In this document: one piece after another, positions 46,121 through 58,100 of the stretch | Position numbering within the stretch: the stretch's first letter is position 1 | Layout of the letters: the number at the start of each line of letters is the position of its first letter | Origin: Bryoerythrophyllum caledonicum | Lineage: Eukaryota > Streptophyta > Bryopsida > Pottiales > Pottiaceae | Direction of reading: 5' to 3' | NCBI GenBank assembly: GCA_963971425.1 | Contig: OZ020517.1 | Coordinates: forward strand, 31,344,734 to 31,408,733 | DNA length: 64,000 bases | Notes under the pieces: model-generated | Database searches by the model: none | Seen by the model: the letters and a program-made list of their open reading frames with translations, nothing else | Told to the model about the DNA's origin: nothing | Made by a program: the position numbers and the translations under genes

Positions 46121-46336
46121 TTAGGAACTGTTGGACTTGTATTGCGCGCCACAGCGAGAGCAGATGATGACGCTGAGGTGCGAGCGGCACACCGGGACGA
46201 AGCAGCAGCGGAAGACGTGCTGCACGCGCACATCGCTCACGGCACCGGCGCAGCGGCCGCACATGCCATTGATCTGGCGGTTGCCCACTAGATGCCGCTG
46301 TATATCCCACACTACGAAGCAGCAGCACCCAAACAT
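46121..46336 (-). CDS. Small zinc-ribbon protein (71 residues)
   Basis: ATG at 46336, TAA at 46121. Two CxxC pairs (Cys26/Cys29 in MCGRC, Cys59/Cys62 in ICSRC) flank a hydrophobic RCCFVPVCRSH segment, matching the layout of short plant zinc-ribbon proteins in which CxxC, an FFVPV-type strand and a second CxxC-G form one zinc site. The function of that family is not known. It lies tail-to-tail with the oxidase (stops 328 bases apart). The Cys-rich start MFGCCCF could be lipidated. A longer overlapping frame on the same strand (46068-46397) is a shadow. Confidence 0.55.
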   Translation of the reverse strand: MFGCCCFVVWDIQRHLVGNRQINGMCGRCAGAVSDVRVQHVFRCCFVPVCRSHLSVIICSRCGAQYKSNSS

Positions 46337-46389
46337 GACTCAATTCCGTTGGAGCCTGAAAATAGAACCGAGTCTGTGATCTCTCATTT

Positions 46390-46570
46390 GCTTGCAAAAC
46401 TCTAAGGCTTGCTCATCAAGTTTCAAACTAGAACCAAGTCTGAAACTTGAAACTAGAACTGAATCTGAAACTGGAACTGAGCCTAAGACTAGAAACTAGG
46501 ACTGAGTCTGAAACTAGAAACTAGGACTAAGCCAGAGTCTGAAAACTAGAAACTAGAACTGAGTCTGTGA
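46390..46570. repeat. Minisatellite GAAACTAGAACTGAGTCT
   Basis: About eight irregular copies of GAAACTAGAAACTAGGACTGAGTCT-like units just upstream of the zinc-ribbon gene start. Confidence 0.7.
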
Positions 46571-46924
46571 TTGCTTGAACTGTTGTAATTCTCTTGGATG
46601 CTTGTTTGGATCCATCAAGGATTTCGGGGATCGACTTTCTATTGGGACTGATATTTATCAACATGGAATGACGTTGTCTTGAGAGTCGATGATATTTGTG
46701 TGCACGGCTTGGTCGTGTGCTTGTTGGTGTGGATGCTTCCGAAAGGCGACTGACTTTAGAATAGTGCTTGAAGGATTCAAGTTCTTTTCGTGCACAGGTG
46801 TGAGTGGAAGGTGGCCAGCTGTGAGGCTTCGGTGGCAGTGTTCGCTGTGGAAAACGTACTTCTCACTTCATGCAACGTTTGACGTGGAAGTGGGAAGTGT
46901 GGGACCTTGACTGCTTCACCATTT

Positions 46925-47037
46925 TGAAATGGCAACTGATCATTAGCCAAGTGAACACACTAAATTGGCTACTGATCGGTTGCCTAAATTGGCTATTGAT
47001 CAGTTGCCTTGCCTAAATTGGCCAACTGATCACTAGC
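46925..47037. repeat. Short tandem repeat AAATTGGCTACTGATCAGTTGCC
   Basis: Four irregular copies of a ~25-bp unit immediately left of the fold-back element. 46571-46924 shows no gene. Confidence 0.6.
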
Positions 47038-47810
47038 CAAACGCACAGCGACCAGACGGAGCTCCCATCTGGACCCCAACGTCAGATGGTGGGCCACACC
47101 TAACGTGAAATTTTGTTTTCTGATATTTTTAAGTTACACATTGGGAACACTTGGGAACGACCGTGCCCACTTGGGAACACACTTGGGAAGATTGGGGAAC
47201 GCATTGGGAACGGATAAGTTACAAATATGGTAAAACTGTAAAGCCAAAGAAGGGTAATCAAATGGTTTGGTTTGTAATCAACAAGTTTTCTACCTCTACC
47301 CAATATGGGTGTGAGACATCAAACTCGGCCCTGTAGGAACTGGATTTGGTACCTCATAACACCATACGGCGCTCATGTGCGTATGCTTAATATCAACTTC
47401 CCCACCCTTACTCACCAAGTATGCAATCGTTTGACTCCAAACAAGAAGCATACGCACATGAGCACCATGTGGTGCTGTGAGGTACCAAATCCGGCTCCTA
47501 CGGATGTCTCACACCCATGTCGGGTTGAGGTGGAAAACTCGTTTGGTTACGAACCAAACCATTTGTTTACCCTTCTTCGGCTTTACAATTTTTACCATAT
47601 TTGTAATTTATCCATTCCCAGTGCGTTCCCACATTGTCCTCACGTGTTCCCCAATCTTCCCAAGTGCGTTCCCAAGCGAGTTCCCAAGTGGGCACGATCA
47701 TTCCCTTATGTTCCCAATGTGTAACTTTAAAATGCCAGAAAACAAAATTTCACGTCATGTGCGGCCCACCATCTGATGTTGGGGTCTCCGTCTGGTTGCA
47801 TGTGCGTTTG
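47038..47810. mobile_element. Long fold-back element: ~350-bp inverted arms, 57-base loop
   Basis: The left arm 47038-47388 and right arm 47446-47810 are inverted copies from end to end: CAAACGCAC / GTGCGTTTG at the tips, GACCAGACGGAG..., ACGTGAAATTTTGTTTTCTG, TTGGGAACACTTGGGAAC, ATAAGTTACAAATATGG, AACCAAATGGTTTGG-type text, GGTACCTCA..., CTCATGTGCGTATGCTT next to the loop. Small indels and ~10% mismatch separate the arms. No protein is encoded; the frames over it are mirror images of each other. It is a fold-back/MITE-type DNA element or an inverted duplication; a transcript would form ~350 bp of double-stranded RNA. Confidence 0.85.
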
Positions 47811-48054
47811 TTTAAGGTTTGTTTTTAGACTGTGTATCACTTATAAGTCATGACGTCTTTCTTTATCTTTTTTTTTTTCTCTATATAATAAAAGTTTAGA
47901 GTCCTCTCCAAGTGAGGCCACATGCGCAATTTCGGGTTAGCCGGTGAATCCACGTGGATGATGATATTCCCAAGGTGGATGAAGAGCTAGATGAGGAGGC
48001 GGACGAAGACTTAAATCAAGAATGCCTATGTCCTGTTGGAGACAACGGGGAGTC

Positions 48055-48442
48055 CACTACACCAAACAGTGCATATAGTGTGGACTAAACTATTTTGAAA
48101 TACCTACACTAATTCCAGTACACGCAAATTACACTGGTCCACCTCAATTCTCAATCCACATCAAATCATGTTTCTCATACAATAGTGTGGGATGTATCAA
48201 AATTGTTGACACAAATTAATGTGGATTATATAGAGGTGGCTACGAGTGGTGGTGAGTTGGCGGCAAGCGATGAGGAGTGGAAGATATTTGGTAGTGAGTG
48301 GTGGTGAGGTGGCAAAGAATGGCATGACACATGTTGAAATGTGTCCACATCAATTGTATCCCAAAACCAAAATTGATGTGGTCCACATTATTTTTCACCC
48401 ACATTATCAATGAATCCACACTTTATGCAGTGTTTGGTGTAG
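48055..48442. mobile_element. CACTA-like short element, 388 bp
   Basis: The left end CACTACACCAAACAGTGCAT, then ATAGTGTGG, is inverted at the right end (CCACACTTTATGCAGTGTTT, then GGTGTAG, to 48442). The CACTACACCAAA start resembles CACTA transposon ends, though the right end reads GTAG rather than GTAGTG. The interior has repeated GTGTGG/CCACAT sub-repeats. Non-autonomous; target duplication not resolved. Confidence 0.6.
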
Positions 48443-48559
48443 AATGTAGTAATAAAAGACAAACAATTCTATGATACCATCATCTCGAACACATATCTAT
48501 CCAAAAACAAGTTAAACTGCATACTACCTAGAGGGATTCAAAATCAAGCAATGCCAATG

Positions 48560-49400
48560 AAAACGTTTTGGGCTCCAATGAACCTTCAGGAAGTTCCCTG
48601 AGTATTTCAGATCAAAAACACTTCAAAATGGCCCATTCTATTGAAATTGAGAACAAAAAGTTTGATTTCCATTTTAAACCATAAAATCTTAAATTCAATA
48701 ACATGTTCACAAAATATTCTAAACTTTGATTGCACATAATGGAAGATTAGAGTGTTTGAAGTAAAGGAAAGGGTTCTTTTTCCTCCCTATGTTGAGAGGA
48801 TCAACAGATTTTTTCTTCATTTGGTGTCAAATTTTTGCATAATACAAGGTTTAAATTTGATACCATCATGTTTTAAATGATGTCACTCATTTGTATACCA
48901 ATTTTTAGAGGTAGAAGATGAGTATAGCCTTTTCAAAACAACTTGCGCAAGGAGGGGTGGTTCAAAAAATTGCACGTAAACCTTTTCTTCTTCTTTTTTT
49001 AATCAATTTTGTTATAAAATGAGAATATAAAAAGTGATAAGGAAGGTTCATTCCATATCTTGGAATAGTATAAATAAAAATATCATGATATCAAAATCTC
49101 TAATTACTATGTAAAAAAGAATAATTTTTTTGGTCCCCTATCCAACAATTGGCATTTTCCACTGAAAGATTGTTTTTTAGAATTACAATCTCAAACAAAA
49201 TAATACTTTGTACTTATATTAATAATCTCAATGTCTATAAAAGGTTGTAGTAAAAGTTTTGGACCTAGCCAAGGAGAAAAAAGTCCAATGTCCATCTAAA
49301 ATAGAAAAAAAATATTATAGAAGTTTGATATGAAAATAAAATAAAATCTCCATCAAGATAATACTATGAAACATCTTTATTCAAAAATTTGTGATCAATA
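48560..49400 (-). repeat. R1 dispersed repeat, copy f
   Basis: Reverse-orientation and nearly full-length: AAAACACTTCAAAATGG, AGATTAGAGTGTTTGAAG, GTTGAGAGGATCAAC, CAAGGTTTAAATTTG, AATTTTTAGAGGTAGAAG, AGGTTCATTCCATATC. It gives the uninterrupted arrangement used to recognise the SINE insertion at 30572. Confidence 0.6.
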
Positions 49401-50497
49401 TTGACATTATAGGAATCCACCCAAATTAGCAAATGCCCCTAGGGAGCAAAATATCCTTTATGGATTAACCATGAGTGTCCATGTGGATGATAATAAGAGC
49501 ATCCTCAGTCGTTTTTTGTAGTAGGGACCCTCAACTGGGATACAAAGGGCACTTTGGCAAGCAAAATCCAGTTGTGAGAAAAGTACAAGGTTGTTTGCCC
49601 CAACCTCTAATCTAAAAAAGGACCTGCTACCTAATTTTTTGCTTTCCAACAGCCACCATGGCCCGCGCATTGCAAAATTGTGTTGACAAAAAAAAATCCA
49701 GTTTCAAAAGGGTTAAGGTTGACTACATGTGATGGAGCAATGGCGTCGCGAGCAGGCTTTTAACGGATGGCGTTATTTCACCCCGGCGAGCGTTGGTCGA
49801 CGCCACAGCCTCGTCGGGGTGAGGCTCGGTGGCCGGGCCTCAGCCTGCTAGCCCGCTACCCAGCGTGAGCACAAAAATTCCCCGCCAGCAAAGTGACCCC
49901 GCTCACTCTCCCTCTCTCCCCGCCCGCCCGCCCGGTCTCTCCTCCTCTCTTTAGTTGCCCGTTCTTGAACAACGTAGTTTTTTTTTTTGGCAGTTTCTTC
50001 ATGATGGCGCGGCCACATTCTTCGCCCCCCACATTCAGATCTTGCAGCCACCTTCCAACGCCTCCACCCCATCAATGTGTATGTTTGGTTTTGAATTGTT
50101 GAAGTTATGTGTCTGCACGTTGATGTTCTCTTTCATGTTTCTTAAGAAATGGTTTTTGAGAGGGTTGTGAGAGTTTAGGGTGATGTTTTCATGTCGTTTT
50201 CATGCTTTATCAACCTAGGTTTTGCAAGGATGTACTCTGCTTAAATTGCTTTGAGGACCTCTTAACTTCTTCCTTGATCTCCTTGGTGTAGGATAGTGCA
50301 TTGAAGAGAGATTGTAGAGGGTTTAGGATGATTTCGGAAGTCACTTAGCATAGAAGTTTACTCATTGTCTTTTGCATGTTTCTGATTACTTGAGCACCTT
50401 CATGTGCTACGTGTTTGGAGATATGGTTTGGCAAGTCTATGTTTAAAAATCTTTTAGAGAAAGTTTAGATCTGAAGTGCGTAGGACAGGAGAGTCTA
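49401..50497. other. Left flank of the first MULE-type gene
   Basis: 49740-49960 is GC-rich with a CCCGCCCGCCCGCC and CT-rich tract, a plausible promoter or transposon end. Frames at 49848-50170 have no motif. No terminal inverted repeat of the transposon could be identified. Confidence 0.35.
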
Positions 50498-51894
50498 ATG
50501 GAAAGCACCATCCATAGATCACATGTCCATGGACAAGGTTTGAATGTCCACGTTGTAGGCCAAGAATCAATGAATACAGATTTTGTGGATTTAGGGAGTG
50601 GAGATGAAACTCACATGTGGTCTTCAGACTATTCCAACCCAAATCAGAATAGCTATGTCTATCCTTTGCAATCATCACAGCACTCTCTATGTTCAGTTGA
50701 CGTTTACAGGCGTGGTCTCGCTCATACGCCTTTGAATGAGAATATGTATGGTCCCGTTTCTATGTCTAGTCTCCTTCTGAGGCCAGGCCGCGTTCACACA
50801 CCTGGCATCGGCAAGAGTCCCGGGCTCCTTAGAAGGCCTACTCTTAATTCCAGGCTTCTGAACGTTCCACGGCCTGCTCTCGTTCACGGGCCTGGCCTTG
50901 CTTATAGTCCTCCTCTCGATCCTATGCCAACTATAGATCCTGGGCCTGCTATCGTTCCAAGGCCTGACCTCGTCCTCAGATCTGGCCTCCTTCATAGCAC
51001 TCTTCACATTTGTAGCCCTGGCCACATACCACGTTCTTGTAGTTTGGTTCGAAACAACATTGGACACGCTGAATAGCCTCACGGCCCCATCCCAGATCTA
51101 TCTATCCCTGCTTCAAACTCATTTGTTGATATACCAAAGCCCCCTGGCCTCCTCTCAGATCCGTCTAGCCCTATTCCGAATCCATTTGAAAACAATGTAG
51201 AGCCTCGTGGTGCCGTTGCAATGCCTCCTGGCCTCGGTGAACCTCCAAATGAATACCTTCCAAGACCAGAAGCCCATGTTCCATTTTCCTCTGTTGATGT
51301 TGCGAACCCGCCTGCCAACATTGGAATTTCTGTTGTTGGTGTTCGAAAACCCCATCTGAGCACTTCAATCCAGACTATAGACGTTCCAAACCAGAGTTCC
51401 TACGTCGAACAACCGAGTCGACACGTTCTCAGCTCTGGCTTTGTTCCAAAACTGGACGAAGTTTCTGTTCTTGGCCACATTCCAGACGTTCCTAACCCTG
51501 GCCCTGCTCTCAAAACAGACGAAGTTCCAATCCCTGGCCATGTTCCACCTGTAGTAGACACAAATGACACAAGACCTACTGATGTTATCAACAAACCTTC
51601 GTGGAGGAATATTTACAAAAAGGTTCATAAGACTATTCATTTCCCATCACCTGGACCTTTCGACCGAGTAGATCTAAAATGGAAGCCTAAGATTAATCAT
51701 GGAGGCGGAATACAAAAAATTGTTTAGATGACCACAATACGCTAGGACCAACTTCAAGATTTTGTCGAAGGGGAATTGACCAGAAAACAATTTCCGATTA
51801 CGTTCGTTGAGGACAACTACAACAATTTGAAGAAGGACAGGGAAGGCATTGAGAGGACACAAGTGCAAACTGAATCTGCCTTTCAGGAAATCAA
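50498..51894 (+). pseudogene. Proline-rich N-terminal region of the first MULE-type gene
   Basis: One continuous frame from the ATG at 50498 to a GT donor at 51895, interrupted by TAG at 51074-51076, 51725-51727 and 51743-51745. It is built of loose 12-15-residue Pro-rich repeats (GPALVHGPGLAYSPP type), then a helical segment VEGELTRKQFP...NNLKKDREG. It joins in phase with the next exon (51983), so I treat it as the transposase N-terminus. The repeat region itself could be an unrelated fused ORF. Confidence 0.55.
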
Positions 51895-51982
51895 GTAAGT
51901 TGTCTTATCCTTTGCATGCTTAATGGTAATACATGGCTGTTATATGATTTGAAATAATACCATTTGTATTTTTTTGTTTTAG

Positions 51983-54483
51983 GTTTTCCTTCCAATACGG
52001 TCCATAGGACCGCTCAAATGAGTACAAAGTAGAGGTTCAAAAGGTATTTGCCCACACTTTGATGCTGCGGCGGAATTCTACGAATGGAAAAAAGGCTCTT
52101 CAACGGGTACAAAAGCTGGTCGACAAGTCAACGAAGCTTGCTGCCATGGCAACAAAGCGGTCGAGGACAAAATTAGAGCTAGATCTCAACATTGAAGTGG
52201 TGGAAGAAGACATTGATGAGATGAATACTACCCATGATGCCGAACTTAGACTTCTTGAGGCTCAACAGTTGATTGATGGGGCGAAAACATCAAGACGCAG
52301 CAATTGTATTGGAAAAATTCAAACCGATATGTCTATCAAACGCGGTTGTCAATGTTATTTCGTGGCCAAACAACTCGTATTTGATGAATCCTTGTGCACT
52401 ATCCACTTCCATTGCATGGACCACGTGAACAAGGATGAGAGACCATGCCATGGCATAGAATTTGGCGGCCAAAGAGCCAGTTTATCCGGGCGACTTTCGA
52501 AAGCCACCAAGGACTGGATTCTAAAGGCATTGAGGAGTGGCAAATCTCCACCACAAGTCATGGGTGACCATAAGATTGAGGTACTTCGATGTGCACAATT
52601 GAACTTGTCGGCCACAAGAGATACTTTTGTGCTGCCTGCAGATGTCCACAACATCGCGAAGGGGCTAGCAAAGGAATTATGGGAGAAGCATCCTTGTGAC
52701 GCCCTAAGTGTACGTATGTGGAAAGACGCCAACCCGGAGTCTTTCTATCACTACAACGAGTTTGGCAACATAGACCTGAACGATCCCCCTCCTAATGACG
52801 ATCCGTTTTGTCTGGCCATCCAAATAGAGTGGCAATTAGAAATGATGATCCGTCATGGCCACCAACGAGCTCTGTCTATTGATGCCACGTTCGGAACAAA
52901 CAAGCCTAAGGTACCACATCCTTTATACTATGTGCATTTCAGGCTTGATTTGGTGAACGTTATTCTTATCTGAATTTTGTTTTGTCCAATAGTACTCGCT
53001 CTATACAGTAATGGAGTTCGACGACTGGGAGCAAGGTATTCTTGTGGCCTTCATGATACAACGGAAGTCTCTCCAACAAGATGTTGCCGTATGGCTGAAA
53101 AATTGAATGCTCAATGTGTGGCCATTAAGCCAGATTGGAGACCGAATGCTATAATAACAGATAATGACCAGGCAGAATTGAATGCCATCAGGTAGGCAAC
53201 TCCCCTGCACTACTATTGTTGTGACCTCCAAGGCAATTTCATTTTGAATTTGTCCTCATTCAATCCGGATGTTTTGCAGGGAGGTCTGGCCTCTTATAGA
53301 TGGCGTCCAAGGACAGGGGGACGAAACCGTCAAAAGCTACCTATGTCTTTGGCATGTTTGGAAGGCATGGCTTGAACAAGCCACACAAAATATTAAGGCC
53401 AACTATGTTCGTACGTTAGTGTTGCAGGAATGTGCTGACTTCATGTACGGTGGTGGCATATTACAAGGGGAAGCTGATGTTCAGGCATCTTTTGACAGGT
53501 TTCAGGGCTTACAAACCAAGTATCCGGGAGCAACCTCTTTCCTCAATTACTTCGAGAAGCATTCGATTCCAAAAATCCATATGTGGGTTACAGGGTATAG
53601 AAATATTCCACATGCTAACCAAGATACAAACGCCGCAGCGGAAAGTTATCACGGGAACTTGAAGTCCATATTGGCAAGCTCTAGGTCACGCATTGACGGA
53701 CGTCGGATCGACTGGTTGGTCTACTATCTAGTCAAAGATGTCTTGACTCATTATTCGTACGTTGTACAGTGTAAGCTATTCGGATTTATAAAAAATGGCA
53801 AGGTAGAAGGCATGGTCGCTAGTGCTGTAATTTGGGCACGCGAAATCCCAGACGACCACGTTTGTTTTGACCGGGAACTCGACATCGCGTATGTCGCGAG
53901 CCCAACAAACTTCCCAGCAATTTGGGTGGTGACAAGTGCGAGGACAGATTGGGCGTAGTGCTCATGTCCATTGGGAATGCGTGGAAATATGTGCAAGCAT
54001 GTTGTGAAGGTATTTAAGATGATTCATGCAAGGGTGCAGGACACAACAATAATTAGGTATGCCGAGCCTCTACGGGGTACAATTGGTCTTGTTCGCAGTC
54101 GTGCGGGTCTTACCCTAGCGTACAACGGTGCTTCAAAGCAGAAAGCTAATGTGCTTGACAGGGTTTCCCGTGTTCAGGACACCTCTAATCCGCAGAAGAT
54201 GCTTGCAGACATCAAGAGTGCCTTACAAGAAATTAAGAAATTGGCTATTGAAGACGTGGAATTGAGGTCACATATTCTTGCCAATGTGCAAGAGGCAAAA
54301 GAGAAGGTTCTGAATTTGAAGGTACGGGCTGACTCTGGCCTACTACACCCGGCATCTCAAACTTCGTTTCAAATCAACGAGGGAAGTAAGAATTTGAGGC
54401 GTTTCAAGGCTTGTAGTGAGTTTGGTAGAGGGCGGGCAGGGTCTACATCAAGGAGAGGTCGAGGGCAGGCAAACAGGCCTTAG
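51983..54483 (+). pseudogene. MULE-type transposase with SWIM zinc finger, decayed
   Basis: Exons 51983-52910, 52993-53191 and 53280-54483 (GT-AG). Catalytic D-D-E: Asp in LSIDATFGTNK (52881), Asp in IITDNDQAE (about 53158), Glu in NAAAESYHGNLK (53641); CLWHVWKAW is the usual C-x-x-H block. A SWIM finger CSCPLGMRGNMCKH follows (about 53959-54000), then a coiled-coil and a Gly/Arg-rich tail. MULE transposases cut and paste Mutator-like elements. Defects: TAG at 52005-52007; a frameshift in an A5 run near 53097-53103 (without it the frame meets TGA at 53104); and TAG at 53956-53958 one codon before the SWIM finger. Few defects for ~1000 codons, so decay is recent, or some are sequence errors or readthrough codons. 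Confidence 0.8.
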
Positions 54484-55129
54484 ATACGGCCATGCACCAA
54501 TATGATTTTATCTCATCTAAAGCAATTTAGGGAGGTTTGACATTGATGGACAGTTCAACAAGGTTTAGAGTTTGGACCAAACTATTTTCCTTATATATTA
54601 ATGTTCACATGAAGTGTTTTTTCTATGTCAATTTCCATGTTCAATGGTGTCCTCCATGGGACGAGGCTATCGTGTGAGCGGTGAGCGGTGAGCGGTGAGC
54701 TATAAGATTTGGATATTTAAGAGCAAAAATAGTTCAGACTTAAATGAAGATTTAAATAATCATAAATTTTCAAATTTTTAATTATTTATAGTAAGATTTG
54801 AGACCTATAACCGTGAAACATTTATTCACAGTAACCGTTGAAAATTCGTTCTCAAGATGAATAAAAATGGGATAAGTTAGTAAAATGAGTAAAACTGCAA
54901 CTATCCTGGCAGATTCTCTGAAAGGCAATGTCTTGTCTTTTAGATTTATTTAGCACGATGGATTGTAAGAAATTTAAGGTAGTAAAGATTATGAGGGATA
55001 ATTTGATTGATTCTCTGAAAAACAGAAGAAAGGTGATACTGCAAAACTGGTAGTGGCCCTTTTAGTCTCACTACTGAATAATTAAATCAAGAGCTGGTTA
55101 CAAGGGTTTCATTGTAGAAACTGTCAAAT
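54484..55129. other. Spacer between the two convergent MULE-type genes
   Basis: AT-rich with a GTGAGCG triple repeat at 54673-54700. No gene. It holds both 3' ends. Confidence 0.4.
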
Positions 55130-58100
55130 CTACAAGTGTAGGTGGTTCAACAATCCACTCTCTAGAACTCGCTTCACTTCATTGAAGCTAAAACTAGCTG
55201 CGTGCATGAATGTATCAGACTCTGAATCCAAACCACAAATGACTGTAAATACATAATAGAGGTGCTTACAATTGGGCCACTGACCACGCTTTCCAATTGC
55301 TTTTGTCGCCATCTCCTTGAAATTTGGGCAGGTGCATGCAGAGAGCTGTGAAATTGTCAAATAATACTGCTGGACCTTTGGAGGTGTGCACGAATCCAAT
55401 GACACAATGCATCCAAGGGCAGGGGCGGGAAGCATGCATAACTTGCGCACAATTCTTTTCAATGATAGGGCCGACGCACAATTGTTGGCATGCTTGGTGG
55501 ACGGTGCCTTCTTGTTGCGCCGGATATTCTTCCCTGATCTGCGGGTGCGAAATTCGTCTGGATATGCTGGAGTCGTGTAAGTTAATAAGTCCATAAATAA
55601 TGGTTGGTCCTGAAAGAGCCTTGCTGGGGACATCTCCTTCCGGTGGGGTAGTCTGAAGCCTGCATTCTCCAAGGAGAGGATCTCTTTGCGAGATAAGTTA
55701 GTCCCCGACTTAACCGGCCAAACCTCTGGAACCTCTGGTCTTGACATCACCCACTTTCGACGAGTGCCCTTCACGCATCTTTCAATGTCGTCATTGCAGA
55801 AGAAGAATTGCATAGACTCCTTCCTATTCTTCTTGTAGTTGTCCATCATGCTAGTGTAGGTTGGAGCAACAGTGCTCTTCCAGTCTTGCACAATCCGAGC
55901 CACACACTTCTTCTTGGTGATGGCTTGTTGAGCAAAGCACGCTTTGGCGGATGTCTTCGCAAGGCGTGCGATGTGCCATTCGGAAGGGTCGCATGCAGTC
56001 TCCTCCACAACAGTGACATGGTGGCAATCGATTTGATGAGTAGGTCGGTGTGGTTCAAGGCTCGGCTCCTCCCAATCAGAAGGTGTGGGAGAATCAGTTG
56101 GTGGAAGGTTGTGGTCGTTGTCATTGCGTGCTGATCTGGTTTGGACGCGCGGTCTTGACATGCTAATCTTGTCAGGCCTGTGAGACTCATATTCAGAACC
56201 AAAAGCGGTATCCGGCTTTCGTTTAAGAGAAACAAATACCTCTTCCCCTTCAAGGTGAGGAGTTCTGGTGCACAACACGTCGGCACCAGGCATCTTCAAG
56301 AACGCTTCGTGGAGTGGTTTCGAGTTTTGAGTTCGAGCCGATAACCTCTGAGCACTTCTGAGCTTGAGTTCTTCCTTTGACGGACCAGTACGAGGGCGCT
56401 CTCCTTTGAGGAATTGGTAATATGCTAAGCACTGCATGAAGCCGCAAACAAAGTCGTCCACGGTCGCCACGTACAGGTCGCTCCCTCGATCGCCGGATTG
56501 CTGTTTCCACTTGTTATGGATCGATTCTGCAAGGTTACAAGATGGCATTTGTGCAAGTTCGTCTTGAGAGAGATCCTGCAATTGTAATATGGTGTCAATT
56601 TAGCCTTATCAGAGTACTTATGTAATGTTTGGAGGCGAAGGAGATTATGAAAAAAAGGTAGAGGAAGGTAGAGGAATTACTAGCTGCATGAAGCCACCCC
56701 ACTGTCGGTAACGAAAGTGCCAGAAGGCGAGCCAAAGCTCAAGTCGAGGAAGGCCTTATTCAGATGCAGTACCGGATGACATCCACCATGCTCGAATTGC
56801 AAGATACTTAGTATCGGCCTCTGTCATGGACTTGGCATTCTTGTATTGCTGGCAGAGATCCCGGTGTTGAGCTTGGAGGTCCTGGCGAATGTCAGCCTTG
56901 GTGTGTTTTTCCAGAGACTGTGTCCAGTGGAAAAGGCAAGTCCTTTCTCTATCCACCATTTTCTCACTCGCGACTCCACTTCCGTAGATGATGCAAACAA
57001 CGTTCCAATTAGCCTGGGCGCTATCGGCCATGAATCCCTTGAAATTGACTTGATGCACACCGTGGCGCGCCATGACAGCATTTAGATTCTTCCATACTAC
57101 TGATTGGGCTGCAACGTTCTCCGATTGCATGTCACATATCGCGATTGTCATGACCCGACAATAAGTGGAGTCGTACACGTGGCAAGCCATGGTAGTCCAG
57201 GATTTGACACGTTTGACATGGTCAAACATTATCCAGGCGTTCTCAAGGTCACCCCCAGACTGCATTCACTTCACCAAGTCAACTCCGCTGCCAGGCCTGA
57301 CCTCGGACATCTTGAAGACGAAGACCTTGTCCATGTCTGATCCTTGTCCCGGAAACATATTCTCCTGAACAAAATTCCAGGTGCTCGAGCCCCGAAGCTT
57401 GGTAATGCTGTCCATGATTCCATACCGTCGCAGATGCCTAAAAGTAGAGACAGAATTACGAAGATTGGGAGAGGTTAGATGCTTGTACCGATCAAAGAGT
57501 GGCAACAACTCCGGGAGCTCCGAGGTCTTCCGTTCCTCGCCTTCTCTAGCCAAAAGGAGTGGGCCAAGTACTTCCTTCGCTGTTTCAAGCACAATGGCGG
57601 AACGAGTTGCTGATGGAGTCCGTTCCACCTGTTCACCAATCAAGCTCTCTGTCTGCTCAATGAAGTCACGGTAATCACCAGTCTTGACAGGATGGTCGTG
57701 AGATCCTAAATGCACACATGCTCTCGTCATGTGTGGTGTTCCAAACACATAGTATATCTTTGCAGGGCAAACTGCAATACATGTAGGTAGGACATTACAT
57801 GTTTTGCAAACTAGTGTAGAACCGGTAGGAGGACTGGATCCAACTTCAAATACTTTGACAGATATTCCATCCCACTCAGTCTCATTCACATCGGCGGTTC
57901 TATGGTCTCGAGATAGATATTCATAGTCGACATTGTCACAACGGAGGTGGCCAATACAGGAAGAGGTACGGAATGTAAGTTTCAATTCGTTTTGAATATT
58001 AGACGTGATGGTGCAAGACCAAGCATGGCCATTATAACGTTTGTCCATGCCACGAAGCTGCTTGGCTACAGTTTGCTGGCCAAGGACTCCTAAGGGAGGA

